Assembly: GCF_001894765.1 (NCBI RefSeq)
Contig: NZ_BCWV01000003.1
Coordinates: forward strand, 1 to 64,000
Length of the DNA: 64,000 bases
Origin: Rhodococcoides corynebacterioides NBRC 14404
Lineage (GTDB): Bacteria > Actinomycetota > Actinomycetes > Mycobacteriales > Mycobacteriaceae
Direction of reading: 5' to 3'
Shown piece by piece: positions 54,308-62,494 of this stretch. The notes below the pieces were generated by a model, which made no database searches, was not told where the DNA came from, and saw only the letters and a list, made by a program, of their open reading frames with translations. Both the position numbers and the translations under genes were made by a program. Numbering within the stretch: the first letter of the stretch is position 1; each line of letters opens with the position of its first letter.

Positions 54308-55147
54308 TCAGCCCGCGCGCAGCACCTCGCGCAACGTCATCGCCCGCCGCCCCGTCACCCGCTCCACGTCCTCGCTCACCCGGCTCAGCTCCCCCGACGC
54401 GATGGCGGTGTACGTCGACACCCACGCGTCGTTCTGCCAGTCCGGCACGTTCCACCGTGCACGCGACGCGTACGCCTCGTCGAGCGTCTCGTCGTGGAAC
54501 GTCACCGCCCGCCCCCGCACCTCGGCGATCGCGGCGGCCACCTCGGCCATGGACAACGCCTCGGGTCCGGTGAGGTCGTAGGACCTGCCGGCGTGCGACG
54601 CGGGGTCGGTCAGCACCACCGCGGCCACCCGTGCCACGTCCGCTCGGGCCACCAGCGAGACCCGACCGTCGCCGGCCGGCCCACGAATCACACCGTCCTC
54701 GCCGGCGAAGTGCTCCATCACGTCGGCGTAGAAGTTGTCACGCAGAAACGTATGGTCCATCCCCGACGCTGCGACGTGCTGTTCGGTGTGAAAGTGGTCC
54801 CGCGCCAACGTGAACGTCGCGTCCGGGGCCGCGCCGAAGAACGACGTGTACACCACGTGCGTTACCCCTGCCGCGGCCGCGGCGTCGACGAACGTTCGGT
54901 GCTCGCCGAGTCGGGTCGCACTCTCCGCCCCGGACACCATGAACAGCACGTCGACACCGCGCAATGCCCGCATCGATGCATCTGCGTCGTCGTACGAACA
55001 CTGCGCGACAGCGCTGTTCGGTATCACCGGCGCCCGCCCCACGTCACGAACCAGCAATCGAATCGGCGTTCCGGAGTCCGCGAGGAGTGCCGCTACCGCA
55101 CCCCCGACAGCGCCGGTGGAACCCGTGACAGCAATTGTCGGCGTCAT
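54308..55147 (-). CDS. NmrA-type NAD(P)-binding protein
   Basis: A 279-residue atypical short-chain dehydrogenase of the NmrA/HSCARG family. The dinucleotide-binding motif VTGSTGAVGGAV is at residues 6-17. The usual catalytic Tyr-x-x-x-Lys is missing, as in NmrA-type proteins and quinone reductases such as QorB. LLVRDV follows and YDLTGPEALSMAEVA is typical of the C-terminal part. It probably reduces small electrophiles or senses the NADP(H) state. The ATG at 55147 excludes a low-complexity extension. It lies 25 bases after the lipoprotein gene on the same strand. Confidence 0.88.
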   Translation of the reverse strand: MTPTIAVTGSTGAVGGAVAALLADSGTPIRLLVRDVGRAPVIPNSAVAQCSYDDADASMRALRGVDVLFMVSGAESATRLGEHRTFVDAAAAAGVTHVVYTSFFGAAPDATFTLARDHFHTEQHVAASGMDHTFLRDNFYADVMEHFAGEDGVIRGPAGDGRVSLVARADVARVAAVVLTDPASHAGRSYDLTGPEALSMAEVAAAIAEVRGRAVTFHDETLDEAYASRARWNVPDWQNDAWVSTYTAIASGELSRVSEDVERVTGRRAMTLREVLRAG

Positions 55148-55172
55148 GGGCCGAGCGTACGGCGGCGCAAGC

Positions 55173-55826
55173 TCAGTAGGTTTGATTCGCGTCCCGCGAG
55201 AGCACGAATGCGTTCGAGTTCGCGAGGAGGCACGAGATGCCCTCCTCTCGTGACACGCAGCTGGCGTCACCGACGGTGAGGATTTGGCCGTACTTCAACA
55301 CGGGCGCGTTCTGCGCGGTGTAGATGCCCTGCGTCGTGCAAAAATGCACCGCACCAGTGGGTTCCACGCGCACGGCGTACTTGTCGTTGTCCGCGTTGCT
55401 GCACGTCGGACCGGAGTCCGGCGGCACGCTCGTCACCGCCTGACATCCGACGAACCCGGCAGTCGACCCGTTCGGGAACAGTCCGCACGACACGTTCCCG
55501 CTCGGCGAGGTCAGGAAGTACCCCTCCCCCGCCCCACCGGTGTTGCGGAACCCTGCCGGATCGACGGGCACCTCGGCGGAGCCCGGCCGGGCCGGCGTCG
55601 TCGCCGCCTCCGTCGCTGTCGACGGCGACGTCGAACCCGACGCTCCGCCGGACGCGGGCACCTCGACGGACGGACTCGACGCGGGAGGGCTCGCCACCGC
55701 TGAACTGGACGGGGCGGCCGCTGACGCGGACACCGCTGACGTCGAGTCGCTCTCGGCCCCGTTGCCACATCCCGCGAGCGCGAGGGACGCACCGGCGACA
55801 ATCACGACACATCGAAACATGCGCAT
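55173..55826 (-). CDS. Secreted lipoprotein with Ser/Ala-rich linker
   Basis: A 217-residue lipoprotein precursor. The signal peptide ends in the lipobox LALAGC with Cys20. A long Ser/Ala/Pro-rich linker covers residues about 25-95. The C-terminal domain has six or more cysteines (NVSCGLFPNG, VGCQAV, TCSNADNDKY, VHFCTTQG, ASCVSREEGISCLL), probably disulfide-bonded outside the membrane. Similar domains are common in mycobacterial and rhodococcal secreted proteins of unknown function. No enzymatic motif is seen. Confidence 0.88.
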   Translation of the reverse strand: MRMFRCVVIVAGASLALAGCGNGAESDSTSAVSASAAAPSSSAVASPPASSPSVEVPASGGASGSTSPSTATEAATTPARPGSAEVPVDPAGFRNTGGAGEGYFLTSPSGNVSCGLFPNGSTAGFVGCQAVTSVPPDSGPTCSNADNDKYAVRVEPTGAVHFCTTQGIYTAQNAPVLKYGQILTVGDASCVSREEGISCLLANSNAFVLSRDANQTY

Positions 55827-55915
55827 ACAAGCCCACTTTCATGGATTCCGCGTCGACCCGGACGGCGGAGCCGTCGTGAATCCATCGTCCCGGCGCTGGA
55901 CCGCGTTACGGCCGG

Positions 55916-56404
55916 TCAGCCCAAGACTCGGACCTCGACCGCCGGGGCGGCCACATGATGCAGCGACCCGGTGTTGACGGTGAACACCACTCGGCCCGGC
56001 TTGGTGGCGATCTCGAAGAAGTCCCCCGTCGACTCCGACGGTTGGAACGACGATCGCGTGAACGTCACCACGCGTGACGTTGCCGTTCCGCGTTCGCCCG
56101 TGTCCAGGTTGTGCCAATTCACCTGCAGCTCAACCGCACACGGCGCAGTGAAGAACGGGAAGAACGTGGTCCCGAACAGCGCTACACCGGGTCGGTAGTC
56201 GGGCGTCTGAATGCCGCTGGTCAGCTGGCCGGCGCACTGGATACCGTTGAACTCGCCCAGCGTGTAGGTGTGGCCGGGAATCATGGTGTACGGCCGGTAT
56301 TCAGTGGCTGCAGCCGTTCCCGCCGATCCCCACACCATCGCGGCGATGGCGGCGACCACGGTTGCCAGTCGTACTGCGCCCGTTCGTTTCCCGTTCATGT
56401 TCAT
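55916..56404 (-). CDS. Secreted protein of unknown function
   Basis: A 162-residue protein with a Sec signal peptide: basic start MNMNGKR, hydrophobic core VRLATVVAAIAAMVWGSAG and an A-x-A cleavage site near AAATEY. The mature part is beta-rich with two cysteines (GIQCAGQL and APCAVEL), probably paired. The ATG at 56404 follows a GGGTGGG Shine-Dalgarno-like run. No relative can be named. It lies downstream of the WYL regulator gene on the same strand with a 71-base gap. Confidence 0.82.
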   Translation of the reverse strand: MNMNGKRTGAVRLATVVAAIAAMVWGSAGTAAATEYRPYTMIPGHTYTLGEFNGIQCAGQLTSGIQTPDYRPGVALFGTTFFPFFTAPCAVELQVNWHNLDTGERGTATSRVVTFTRSSFQPSESTGDFFEIATKPGRVVFTVNTGSLHHVAAPAVEVRVLG

Positions 56405-56475
56405 CAATCCCACCCAATTCGATGTCCAGTTGGTCTGTTTCGGACGGTAGCAAGATGTCGGCATTGGCGCTCGGG

Positions 56476-57435
56476 TTACGACGAGACGGTGTCGGCCAAG
56501 CGGCCGGCCATCGTCCGCATCGCGTCGACCAGCTCGGGGGGTTCGACGTCGGACAACGCGGCGTCGAACCGCAGCATCGACGCCGCCACCCCGGCCCAGG
56601 ACCACGCGCCGAGCCGGACGCGGCAGCGGTCGTCGTCCAGGCTCTCGACGGCGCCGTCACCGACGAACGGCGCGACGGCCGACGCGGGCAGGGCGACCGT
56701 CGCCTCTCCTGTACACGCCCATTCGCCGGATGTGGTCCCGCGGAAATGGCGACGGACGAATTCCGCTGCGGACCCACCGGGAACGTCGCGCGCCGTGAAC
56801 ATCACGCCGGTGCGCATCTTGGGCCGAACGCGGTCGACGCGGAACAGACGCCAGCCGTCCCGATCGAGATCGAAACCGACCACGTACCAACGCGACCCGG
56901 CCCCGACGACGCCGTGCGGTTCCACCCGGCGGGGCGGTCCCATCGAAGAGACAAGGTCGTCGACAACGTAATCGAAGCGCACCAACTCCCGCGCCCGTAC
57001 CGCCTCGCCCATCACCCGGAGGACCTCTGCATCGACGGACTGGACCGTCGTCGGCATCGAGGCGAACTCGACGGCGTCGATGCGGCGTCGTACCCGGTCG
57101 GGCATGACCCGTCGCAACGTGGCCAGGGCGCGCTCGGCGGCGTCACCGACGTCGACACCCATCGCCGGGACCATCTGCAGTGCGACCGTCAAGGCGATCA
57201 CCTGCTCGTCGTCGAGCAACAGGGGCGGCACCGCGTCGCCCGCGTCGAGTCGGTACCCGCCCTCGGAGCCCCGCACCGCCGACACCGAATAGCCGAGCTC
57301 ACGGAGCCGGTCGACATCGCGCCGAATGGTGCGCGGGGTGACGCCGAGGCGGTCGGCCAGCACGGTCCCCGACCACTCCCGACGCAGCTGCAGGAGCGAG
57401 AGCAAGGCGAGCATTCGCGACGACGGTTCCGACAT
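56476..57435 (-). CDS. YafY-type WYL-domain transcriptional regulator
   Basis: A 319-residue regulator. The N-terminal winged helix (LSLLQLRREWSGTVLADRLGVTPRTIRRDVDRLRELGY) is of the HTH_11 kind. The WYL region is recognisable from RVEPHGVVGAGSRWYVVGFDLDRDGWRLFRVDRV, in which the W-Y-L core reads W-Y-V. A C-terminal WCX-like extension follows. Such regulators sense nucleic-acid or small ligands and often control a divergent gene. Here a VOC protein gene starts 104 bases away on the other strand. ATG at 57435; an in-frame ATG nine bases earlier is an alternative. Confidence 0.92.
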   Translation of the reverse strand: MSEPSSRMLALLSLLQLRREWSGTVLADRLGVTPRTIRRDVDRLRELGYSVSAVRGSEGGYRLDAGDAVPPLLLDDEQVIALTVALQMVPAMGVDVGDAAERALATLRRVMPDRVRRRIDAVEFASMPTTVQSVDAEVLRVMGEAVRARELVRFDYVVDDLVSSMGPPRRVEPHGVVGAGSRWYVVGFDLDRDGWRLFRVDRVRPKMRTGVMFTARDVPGGSAAEFVRRHFRGTTSGEWACTGEATVALPASAVAPFVGDGAVESLDDDRCRVRLGAWSWAGVAASMLRFDAALSDVEPPELVDAMRTMAGRLADTVSS

Positions 57436-57539
57436 ACGTCCCACTATCGCGCACCACTAGGACAGGATTTGACCTATATCGCTGAGAACGTGGTCTGCAG
57501 CGGCCACCTAGGCCGGAACGACGACAGCAAGGACTCACC
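57436..57539. promoter_or_regulatory. Divergent region between WYL regulator and VOC gene
   Basis: A 104-base divergent interval that must hold promoters for both genes and probably the regulator's own site. An AT-rich patch, GATTTGACCTATATCG, lies around 57464-57480 and is the only plausible promoter core by eye. CCACTAGGACAG and CCACCTAGG nearby share an ACxTAGG element. No exact operator can be assigned. Confidence 0.4.
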
Positions 57540-57956
57540 ATGACCATCATCAGCGCGCTGCACGTCAACCTCCGCGGCAACGCCCGCGAGGCGCTCGAGT
57601 TCTACCAGTCGGTGTTCGGCGGCGAGCTGACGGCCTTTCCGTACGGCGACACCCCGTCGGGCCAGGGTCCGAACCAGGCCGACCAGGTGGCGTGGGGCGA
57701 AGTGAGCACGCCCGACGGGTTCCGCATCATGGCGTACGACATTCAGGACTCGCTCGAGTATCACCCCGGCGAGAACGCGTTCTACAGCGCGCTGCGCAGC
57801 CCCGATGCCGGCGTCATCACCGCGGCGTTCACTGGATTGTCTGCCGGGGCAACGGTCCTGGTGCCGCTGGGCCCGGTCGGCTTCTCACCGCTGTACGGCA
57901 AGCTGGTCGACAAGTTCGGTGTCGTGTGGATTCTGGACGTCATCCCGCAGTGGTGA
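57540..57956 (+). CDS. VOC-family (PhnB/glyoxalase-like) protein
   Basis: A 138-residue protein with the PhnB-type start LHVNLRGNAREALEFYQSVFGGEL and the end PLGPVGFSPLYGKLVDKFGVVWILDV. The usual metal-ligand residues of glyoxalases are not all evident, as in many PhnB-like proteins. It is probably a dimeric ligand-binding or detoxifying protein. It is divergent from a WYL regulator, a common pairing in actinobacteria, so control by that regulator is likely. Confidence 0.93.
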   Translation: MTIISALHVNLRGNAREALEFYQSVFGGELTAFPYGDTPSGQGPNQADQVAWGEVSTPDGFRIMAYDIQDSLEYHPGENAFYSALRSPDAGVITAAFTGLSAGATVLVPLGPVGFSPLYGKLVDKFGVVWILDVIPQW

Positions 57957-57981
57957 CCCCGGTGCACCCGGCTTCGACCGA

Positions 57982-59733
57982 TCAGTCGTCGACCTCCACG
58001 CCGTACCGGACGGCCAACGCGCCCAAGCCGTCGTCGTAACCCTGTCCGATCGCGCGGAGGCGCCACCCGGTCCCCCGGCGGTACACCTCCGTGAGCAGCA
58101 GGGTCCGCTCCGTGGTCGCCGCATCGAGAACGGCTGTGGCAATCGATCTTTCGGGACCCGCGACCGACAGGGACACCGCACCGACGTCGCCGAACGTGTT
58201 CTCGCCGTCGACCGCGGCGGCGACCACAATGCGCTCGATGTCGTCGGGTACGAGCCCGAGGTCGAGACGCACTCCCTGCTCGCAATCGCCGTCGACCGTC
58301 AGAGCGACGGCACCATCGGAGGTTGCGGGGGCGTTGTAGAACACGAAGTCCTCGTCCTCGGACACCACGTCGTCGCGGGTGAGCAGGAACGCCACCACGT
58401 CGACCGGCAGTGTCGGACCCGACGCGTTCCATGAGGCGTCGATGGTGAATGCGGTCGTCGACGCGTCGAGGTCGATGACGGCCCCGCGTGAAAGCTGTGG
58501 CGCACCAGTCGTCTCGGACGCGCGCGGGGTCAGCGGTGACGCGGAGGGGACGTCCAGGTTCAGGGCGCGGTCGACATCCTCGGCAGCGAGAACCGTCAGA
58601 CCCCGCTCGACGACGCGTGGCATTCTGGGGTCCCCGTCACCGCCGTCGAGGATCAACACCGCCGAGACGCTCGCATGGAGATTGACGGCAGGCCGCGCGC
58701 CGAGCTGTACGAGACGCGAGCGCATCACGACGGCCTCACCGTGCGTACCGCCCATCACCAGGACGCGGCGGTCTGCCCACGGACCGACGACGGGCGCCGG
58801 CTTCGGTGGAGCGACGACCACCGGTGTCCGCTCCGCCTTCGGCGTTCCCGGCCGAATTGTGCTGATCAAATCGAAGATTTGCTCCTCGGAGACCACCGGG
58901 AGCCCGTGTTCACGGGCTCGACGCACCTTGACGCTGTCCGACGACGGATCCGAACAGACCACGACACTGGTGTAGCGACTGACCGAATTCATCACGTCGA
59001 GACCAGCCGCGGTGAGTTGTTCGGCGAGTCGGAGACGCGGAACACGGGTGTCGCCACTGATGACCACGCGCATGCCCTGCACCAGGCCGACCGCTGGGTC
59101 CAACGGGCCGGGGTTCCTCCACGGGCTTGGAGTGCGCGGAATGGAGTCGGGGTAGACCGATATGCGTTCGGTGCAGGCGACCACGGGTAGCGGGAGATCG
59201 AGCGAGCGCGCCAATCGCGCACTGTGCGTGAAGATCTGGGCAAGTACGCGTGCGTCGTCGTACGCGTCGTGGGCCCGAGACTGCCGAACCTTCCACCGCC
59301 GCGCCAGCGTGGACAGCGTGTGATTCTCGAGGTCGGGCTGCAGACGACGGGACAGGGCGAGGGTGCACAGCCGGTGTTCCGTCGGCATCGTCACCTTGGC
59401 ACGGAGGTGTTCACGGTGGAGGAACCCGTGATCGAAACTGGCGTTGTGCGCCACCAAGGTGCGGCCGGCGAGCAGGGTCATCAGGTGCGGCGCCACCTCG
59501 TCGAAACGCGGCGCTCCACGCAGACGCTCCCTCGTCAGACCGTGGATGTGAACAGGACCGGGATCGCACCCCGGGTCGATCAGGGTGGACAGTTCCTGAC
59601 CGACTCTGCCGTCGTCGTCCAGCGTGATCGCTGCAACGCTGAGGACACGGTCCCGGTGTGCCTTCAGGCCGGACGTCTCGACGTCGACCACCACCCAACG
59701 ATCGGCGCTGGCCGCCGGCGTCCTGAACATCAC
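57982..59733 (-). CDS. DEDDh exonuclease - BRCT - TerD fusion
   Basis: A 583-residue fusion. Residues 1-200 are a DnaQ-like 3'-5' exonuclease: Exo I VVDVETSG (Asp17, Glu19), Exo II AHNASFDHGFL, and Exo III with HDAYDDARVL. Residues about 225-300 form a BRCT domain (MRVVISGDTRVPRLRLAEQL, VVVCSDPSSDSVKVRRAREHGLPVVSEE is its core). A second, weaker BRCT-like segment spans about 325-400. The last 170 residues are a TerD domain with DEDFVFYNAP, DDIERIVVAAAV and the end RGTGWRLRAIGQGY. This architecture joins DNA repair to the Ter stress system, as predicted by comparative genomics. The ATG at 59733 is followed by a second ATG. Confidence 0.92.
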   Translation of the reverse strand: MMFRTPAASADRWVVVDVETSGLKAHRDRVLSVAAITLDDDGRVGQELSTLIDPGCDPGPVHIHGLTRERLRGAPRFDEVAPHLMTLLAGRTLVAHNASFDHGFLHREHLRAKVTMPTEHRLCTLALSRRLQPDLENHTLSTLARRWKVRQSRAHDAYDDARVLAQIFTHSARLARSLDLPLPVVACTERISVYPDSIPRTPSPWRNPGPLDPAVGLVQGMRVVISGDTRVPRLRLAEQLTAAGLDVMNSVSRYTSVVVCSDPSSDSVKVRRAREHGLPVVSEEQIFDLISTIRPGTPKAERTPVVVAPPKPAPVVGPWADRRVLVMGGTHGEAVVMRSRLVQLGARPAVNLHASVSAVLILDGGDGDPRMPRVVERGLTVLAAEDVDRALNLDVPSASPLTPRASETTGAPQLSRGAVIDLDASTTAFTIDASWNASGPTLPVDVVAFLLTRDDVVSEDEDFVFYNAPATSDGAVALTVDGDCEQGVRLDLGLVPDDIERIVVAAAVDGENTFGDVGAVSLSVAGPERSIATAVLDAATTERTLLLTEVYRRGTGWRLRAIGQGYDDGLGALAVRYGVEVDD

Positions 59734-59860
59734 GCGACCACTCTCGCACGGAAACGGACCGAACCGTCGCGTTCAGCGGAACCTCCGTCAGTGCAATTCC
59801 TCGCTGGGACAGCGCTGCCAGTAGAGCCGCGCCCATCGTGTCGCAGATCGGGCCACGGCG

Positions 59861-60631
59861 TCAGTCCTTGACCAACCCGCCGTCCACGACGAGGTTCTGC
59901 CCGGTCACTGCCCGCGCCCAGGGGGAAGCGAAGAACAAGACGGCGTCGGCGAACTCGGCCGGCGTCGTCACCCGGCGCAGCGGGGTGCTCTCGGCGATCA
60001 TGTCGAACACGGCAGAGGGGGTGGCGGCGCTGGCGTCCGTCGTTCGCAGAAGGCCGCCGGACACCATGTTGACGGTGATTCCGTCGGGACCGAGATCGGC
60101 TGAGAGCGTGCGCGTGAGTGCCAACAGAGCCGCCTTCGCAGCCGTGTAATCGTGATACGGGACGACGGGGTTCTGCACGAGATTCGTTCCGATGGTGACG
60201 ATTCGACCGAACCCTGCCTCCTTCATGCCTGCCAACACGGCCTTGGTCGTGTTGAGCGCGCCGCGGACGGAACCCCTGAACTGCTGATCGAACGCGTCCC
60301 ACGCGATGGTGTCCACCGAGGCGCGCGCATCACCGTCGAACACGAAGTCGACGAGAGCGTTGTTGACGACGGTCGTGACCGGTGCGTCGAAGTGGTCCCG
60401 TGCCGCCTCGATCATGTCGACGACGTCGGATTCGACGGTGACGTCGGCCCGGACAGCGAACGCCCGTTCACGTCCGAACTCGGTCACGAACGCCTGCGCC
60501 GACTCCGCGCTGCGACGGTAGTTCACGACAACGCGGGCGCCCTGGGCCAAGAACGCCCGACTGATCGACGCACCCAGGCCGCGAGCGCCACCGGTCACGA
60601 GCACCACCTGATCAGCGATCGCTGTCGCCAT
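59861..60631 (-). CDS. Short-chain dehydrogenase/reductase under a TPP riboswitch
   Basis: A 256-residue classical SDR, FabG-like. The cofactor motif TGGARGLGASI is at residues 14-24; catalytic residues appear as the IVTIGTN strand and YHDYTAAKAAL (Tyr-x-x-x-Lys, here Y-T-A-A-K), and the end is VTGQNLVVDGGLVKD. Asn replaces the usual catalytic Ser region (TIGTN), so specificity is uncertain. The ATG at 60631 immediately follows the last strand of a TPP riboswitch, and the Shine-Dalgarno sequence GGAGGG is inside that RNA. Expression should fall when thiamine pyrophosphate is plentiful, suggesting a role in thiamine supply or in a pathway tied to it. The substrate is unknown. Confidence 0.92.
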   Translation of the reverse strand: MATAIADQVVLVTGGARGLGASISRAFLAQGARVVVNYRRSAESAQAFVTEFGRERAFAVRADVTVESDVVDMIEAARDHFDAPVTTVVNNALVDFVFDGDARASVDTIAWDAFDQQFRGSVRGALNTTKAVLAGMKEAGFGRIVTIGTNLVQNPVVPYHDYTAAKAALLALTRTLSADLGPDGITVNMVSGGLLRTTDASAATPSAVFDMIAESTPLRRVTTPAEFADAVLFFASPWARAVTGQNLVVDGGLVKD

Positions 60632-60711
60632 CTCGACATCCCTCCGCCGGCATGACCCGGTCAGGTTCGACGGGTGTGTTCTCAGCCGGCTGCCCGGCAC
60701 CCCGTGTCGAG
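60632..60711 (-). promoter_or_regulatory. TPP (THI-box) riboswitch
   Basis: Minus-strand RNA with the TPP aptamer consensus in order: P1 5' strand CTCGACA (60711-60705), ACGGGGTGCC, P2 GCCGG...CCGGC, the invariant CTGAGA (60685-60680), ACCCG, GAACCTGA (60668-60661), a variable arm, TGCCGGCGGAGGGA, and P1 3' strand TGTCGAG (60638-60632). The P1 strands pair over seven bases. The 3' strand abuts the ATG of the SDR gene, and GGAGGG lies just before it, so TPP binding would hide the ribosome-binding site. This is the translational type of control known from thiM. Confidence 0.95.
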
Positions 60712-60864
60712 TCCATGCAACCACGGCGCGAGCGAGAGAGAGCGGCGGGCCCCGCTCCGCGATGGTGGAGACAGTCGTAGTCGGCCTACCGCAACCCGTT
60801 CGGCCGCAGCATCGCATTCATGCAACGGCGATGGACGGATCGGCGCGGTGGATCGGGGACGCCG

Positions 60865-61551
60865 TCACTCGCTGGTGACGCTGGGCGTCGTCAGCTTCCG
60901 GACGACGTCGTCGAGCCTGTCGGCGACGACGTCCGGGCGTGCGAACGCCGGCGTCAGCACGCCCTCCTCGCGCGAACACCACCCGGTGCGCATGCCGACC
61001 CGACCGGCGCCGTGCAGATCCCAGCTGTGGACGGCGATCATGGCCATCGACGACGCCGGCACCCCGGCCCTCTCGACGGCCAATCGATAGGGCGCGGGCG
61101 ACGGCTTCCAGGCGCGGACGTCGTCGATCGACAGGACCTGCTCCACCCGGTCACGGATGCCCGCCCGATCCAGGAAACCGTCGGTCGACGACGCCGCGCC
61201 GTTGGACAGCGCGATCACCCGCGCTCCGCTCTCCAGCGCGGCGTCGACGGCGGGCACGGCGTCGGGGTGGGGTCGAGTCTCGGAGAAGCCGCCCAGGATC
61301 GACTCGACGTCGTCGTCGGACAGTGCGCCGCAGGTGTGGCTGCGCAACGCGGACGCGGCGACCTCCGCGAACGGGAGGTAGTCGCCCGCCAACGTGAGGG
61401 CCATCGCGTCGCGCAGCATGTGGCGGAACCACGGATCGAGCGAGCCGGCGAGGAGTCCGCGGGCCTGCATGCGGTCCTCCACGGGCTGTAGGTCGGCCAG
61501 GGTTCCGACCACGTCGAAGACGAAGACCTCGGGGGCGGCTGGAATGGTCAT
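60865..61551 (-). CDS. HAD-family hydrolase, L-2-haloacid-dehalogenase-like
   Basis: A 228-residue HAD protein. Motif I is FVFDVVGTL (nucleophile Asp; the second Asp of the phosphatase subfamily is replaced, as in haloacid dehalogenases, which read D-x-x-G-T). Motif II is ALSNGAA, the lysine motif is KPSPAPYRLAVE, and motif IV is MIAVHSWDLHGA. The four together match the type II haloacid dehalogenase group. Substrate cannot be told. The ATG at 61551 (MTIPAAPEV) is preferred to an extended frame. It is divergent from the DUF1801 gene. Confidence 0.9.
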   Translation of the reverse strand: MTIPAAPEVFVFDVVGTLADLQPVEDRMQARGLLAGSLDPWFRHMLRDAMALTLAGDYLPFAEVAASALRSHTCGALSDDDVESILGGFSETRPHPDAVPAVDAALESGARVIALSNGAASSTDGFLDRAGIRDRVEQVLSIDDVRAWKPSPAPYRLAVERAGVPASSMAMIAVHSWDLHGAGRVGMRTGWCSREEGVLTPAFARPDVVADRLDDVVRKLTTPSVTSE

Positions 61552-61652
61552 ACTCGCGGCTACCCGACTGCGAGCTGTTGGAAAAGCGACGGCACGCTGG
61601 CACCCGCTCAAACAGATGCCGACGCCGTTCTCCCTCGTGTGATGATGCGTCC

Positions 61653-62069
61653 GTGGCCGAGATGAAGACCCAGCCGACCGATGCCAGTGTTGCCGACTTC
61701 CTTGCTGCGGCGACCCCTGCTCGCCGACGGGATGACGGCCTGCGGCTGGCCGACCTGTTCCGCGAGGTGACCGGCACCGACCCGGTCATGTGGGGACCGT
61801 CGATGGTCGGGTACGGCAGCTACCGCTACGCCTCACCGGCGAACCCGCGGACGCGTGGCATCTGGCCGCGGGTTGCGTTCTCGCCACGAAAGGCGCAGCT
61901 TTCGCTCTACGGGCTGAAGGACCTTCCCGACGGGGCTGCTCTACTCCCGTCGCTGGGTACGTACACCGAAGGAGCGGGCTGCGTGTACGTCATGTCGCTC
62001 GATCAGATCGACCTCGACGTGTTGCGGCACCTCGTCGTGATCGCGTGGGCGCGCCCGGACGAGTACTGA
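61653..62069 (+). CDS. DUF1801-domain protein
   Basis: A 138-residue protein with the DUF1801 (YdhG/YjbR-like alpha/beta) pattern: TDASVADFLAA at the start, RLADLFREVTGTDPVMWGPSMVGYGSYRY in the middle, and a conserved end near DVLRHLVVIAW. The fold resembles iron-chaperone frataxin-like and ligand-binding proteins; the cellular role is not defined. GTG at 61653 chosen; ATG nine bases later is a good alternative. No Shine-Dalgarno sequence stands out for either. Confidence 0.88.
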   Translation: MAEMKTQPTDASVADFLAAATPARRRDDGLRLADLFREVTGTDPVMWGPSMVGYGSYRYASPANPRTRGIWPRVAFSPRKAQLSLYGLKDLPDGAALLPSLGTYTEGAGCVYVMSLDQIDLDVLRHLVVIAWARPDEY

Positions 62070-62091
62070 CACCCCACGACACCGGAGCCTG

Positions 62092-62224
62092 CGAACGCAA
62101 GCTCAACGACGACTACTCCAACTCGGGCTACCGAGAATTCACTCCATGCTTGCGTCAGCAAGCTTAAGCCTTGAATGACAGAGATCGACGCCGTACTGTC
62201 CTTCCAACGCTTCCGAACGCAAGC
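62092..62224. promoter_or_regulatory. Candidate HipB operator region
   Basis: The region upstream of hipB carries repeated GCAAGC elements. The 11-mer CGAACGCAAGC occurs exactly twice, at 62092-62102 and 62214-62224, and a perfect palindrome GCTTGC-GTCA-GCAAGC lies between at 62148-62163. HipB proteins bind palindromes as dimers and autoregulate, so these are the natural operators. The last copy lies 13 bases before the hipB start, just upstream of the AGGGGGA Shine-Dalgarno sequence. Confidence 0.68.
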
Positions 62225-62236
62225 ACAGGGGGACCC

Positions 62237-62494
62237 ATGGCGACACCCCGTCGATCGCGACGCCCGGACAACGGACCGCTTGCGCGCTCGTTCGTCGCTC
62301 GTCGACACCAGCTCGGATTGACTCAATCGGAACTCGCCCTGCTGGCCGGGGTCGGCCGGTCGACCGTTCAGGCTGTGGAGGGTGGCAAGGACTCCGCCCA
62401 GATCGACGGTGTCCAAGCCATTGCCGACGCGTTGGGGTGCGACCTGGTCCTCATGACGCGCGCCGGCACTGTCGTCGACGGCCGGAACCCATGA
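62237..62494 (+). CDS. hipB: HipB-like antitoxin / XRE repressor
   Basis: An 85-residue helix-turn-helix protein, HipB-sized: ARSFVARRHQLGLTQSELALLAGVGRSTVQAVEGGKD followed by ALGCDLVLMTRAG, typical of HipB-type XRE repressors. The ATG at 62237 has AGGGGGA 5 bases upstream; a longer frame is rejected because it would remove the operator-containing leader. It binds its promoter and neutralises the HipA kinase. It overlaps hipA by 4 bases (ATGA). Confidence 0.92.
   Translation: MATPRRSRRPDNGPLARSFVARRHQLGLTQSELALLAGVGRSTVQAVEGGKDSAQIDGVQAIADALGCDLVLMTRAGTVVDGRNP

Noticed and set aside
59411-59836. Minus-strand frame starting MGAALLAALSQRG just after the SDR gene
   Set aside because: After about 35 residues it overlaps the exonuclease gene in another frame and turns low-complexity; no ribosome-binding site seen.
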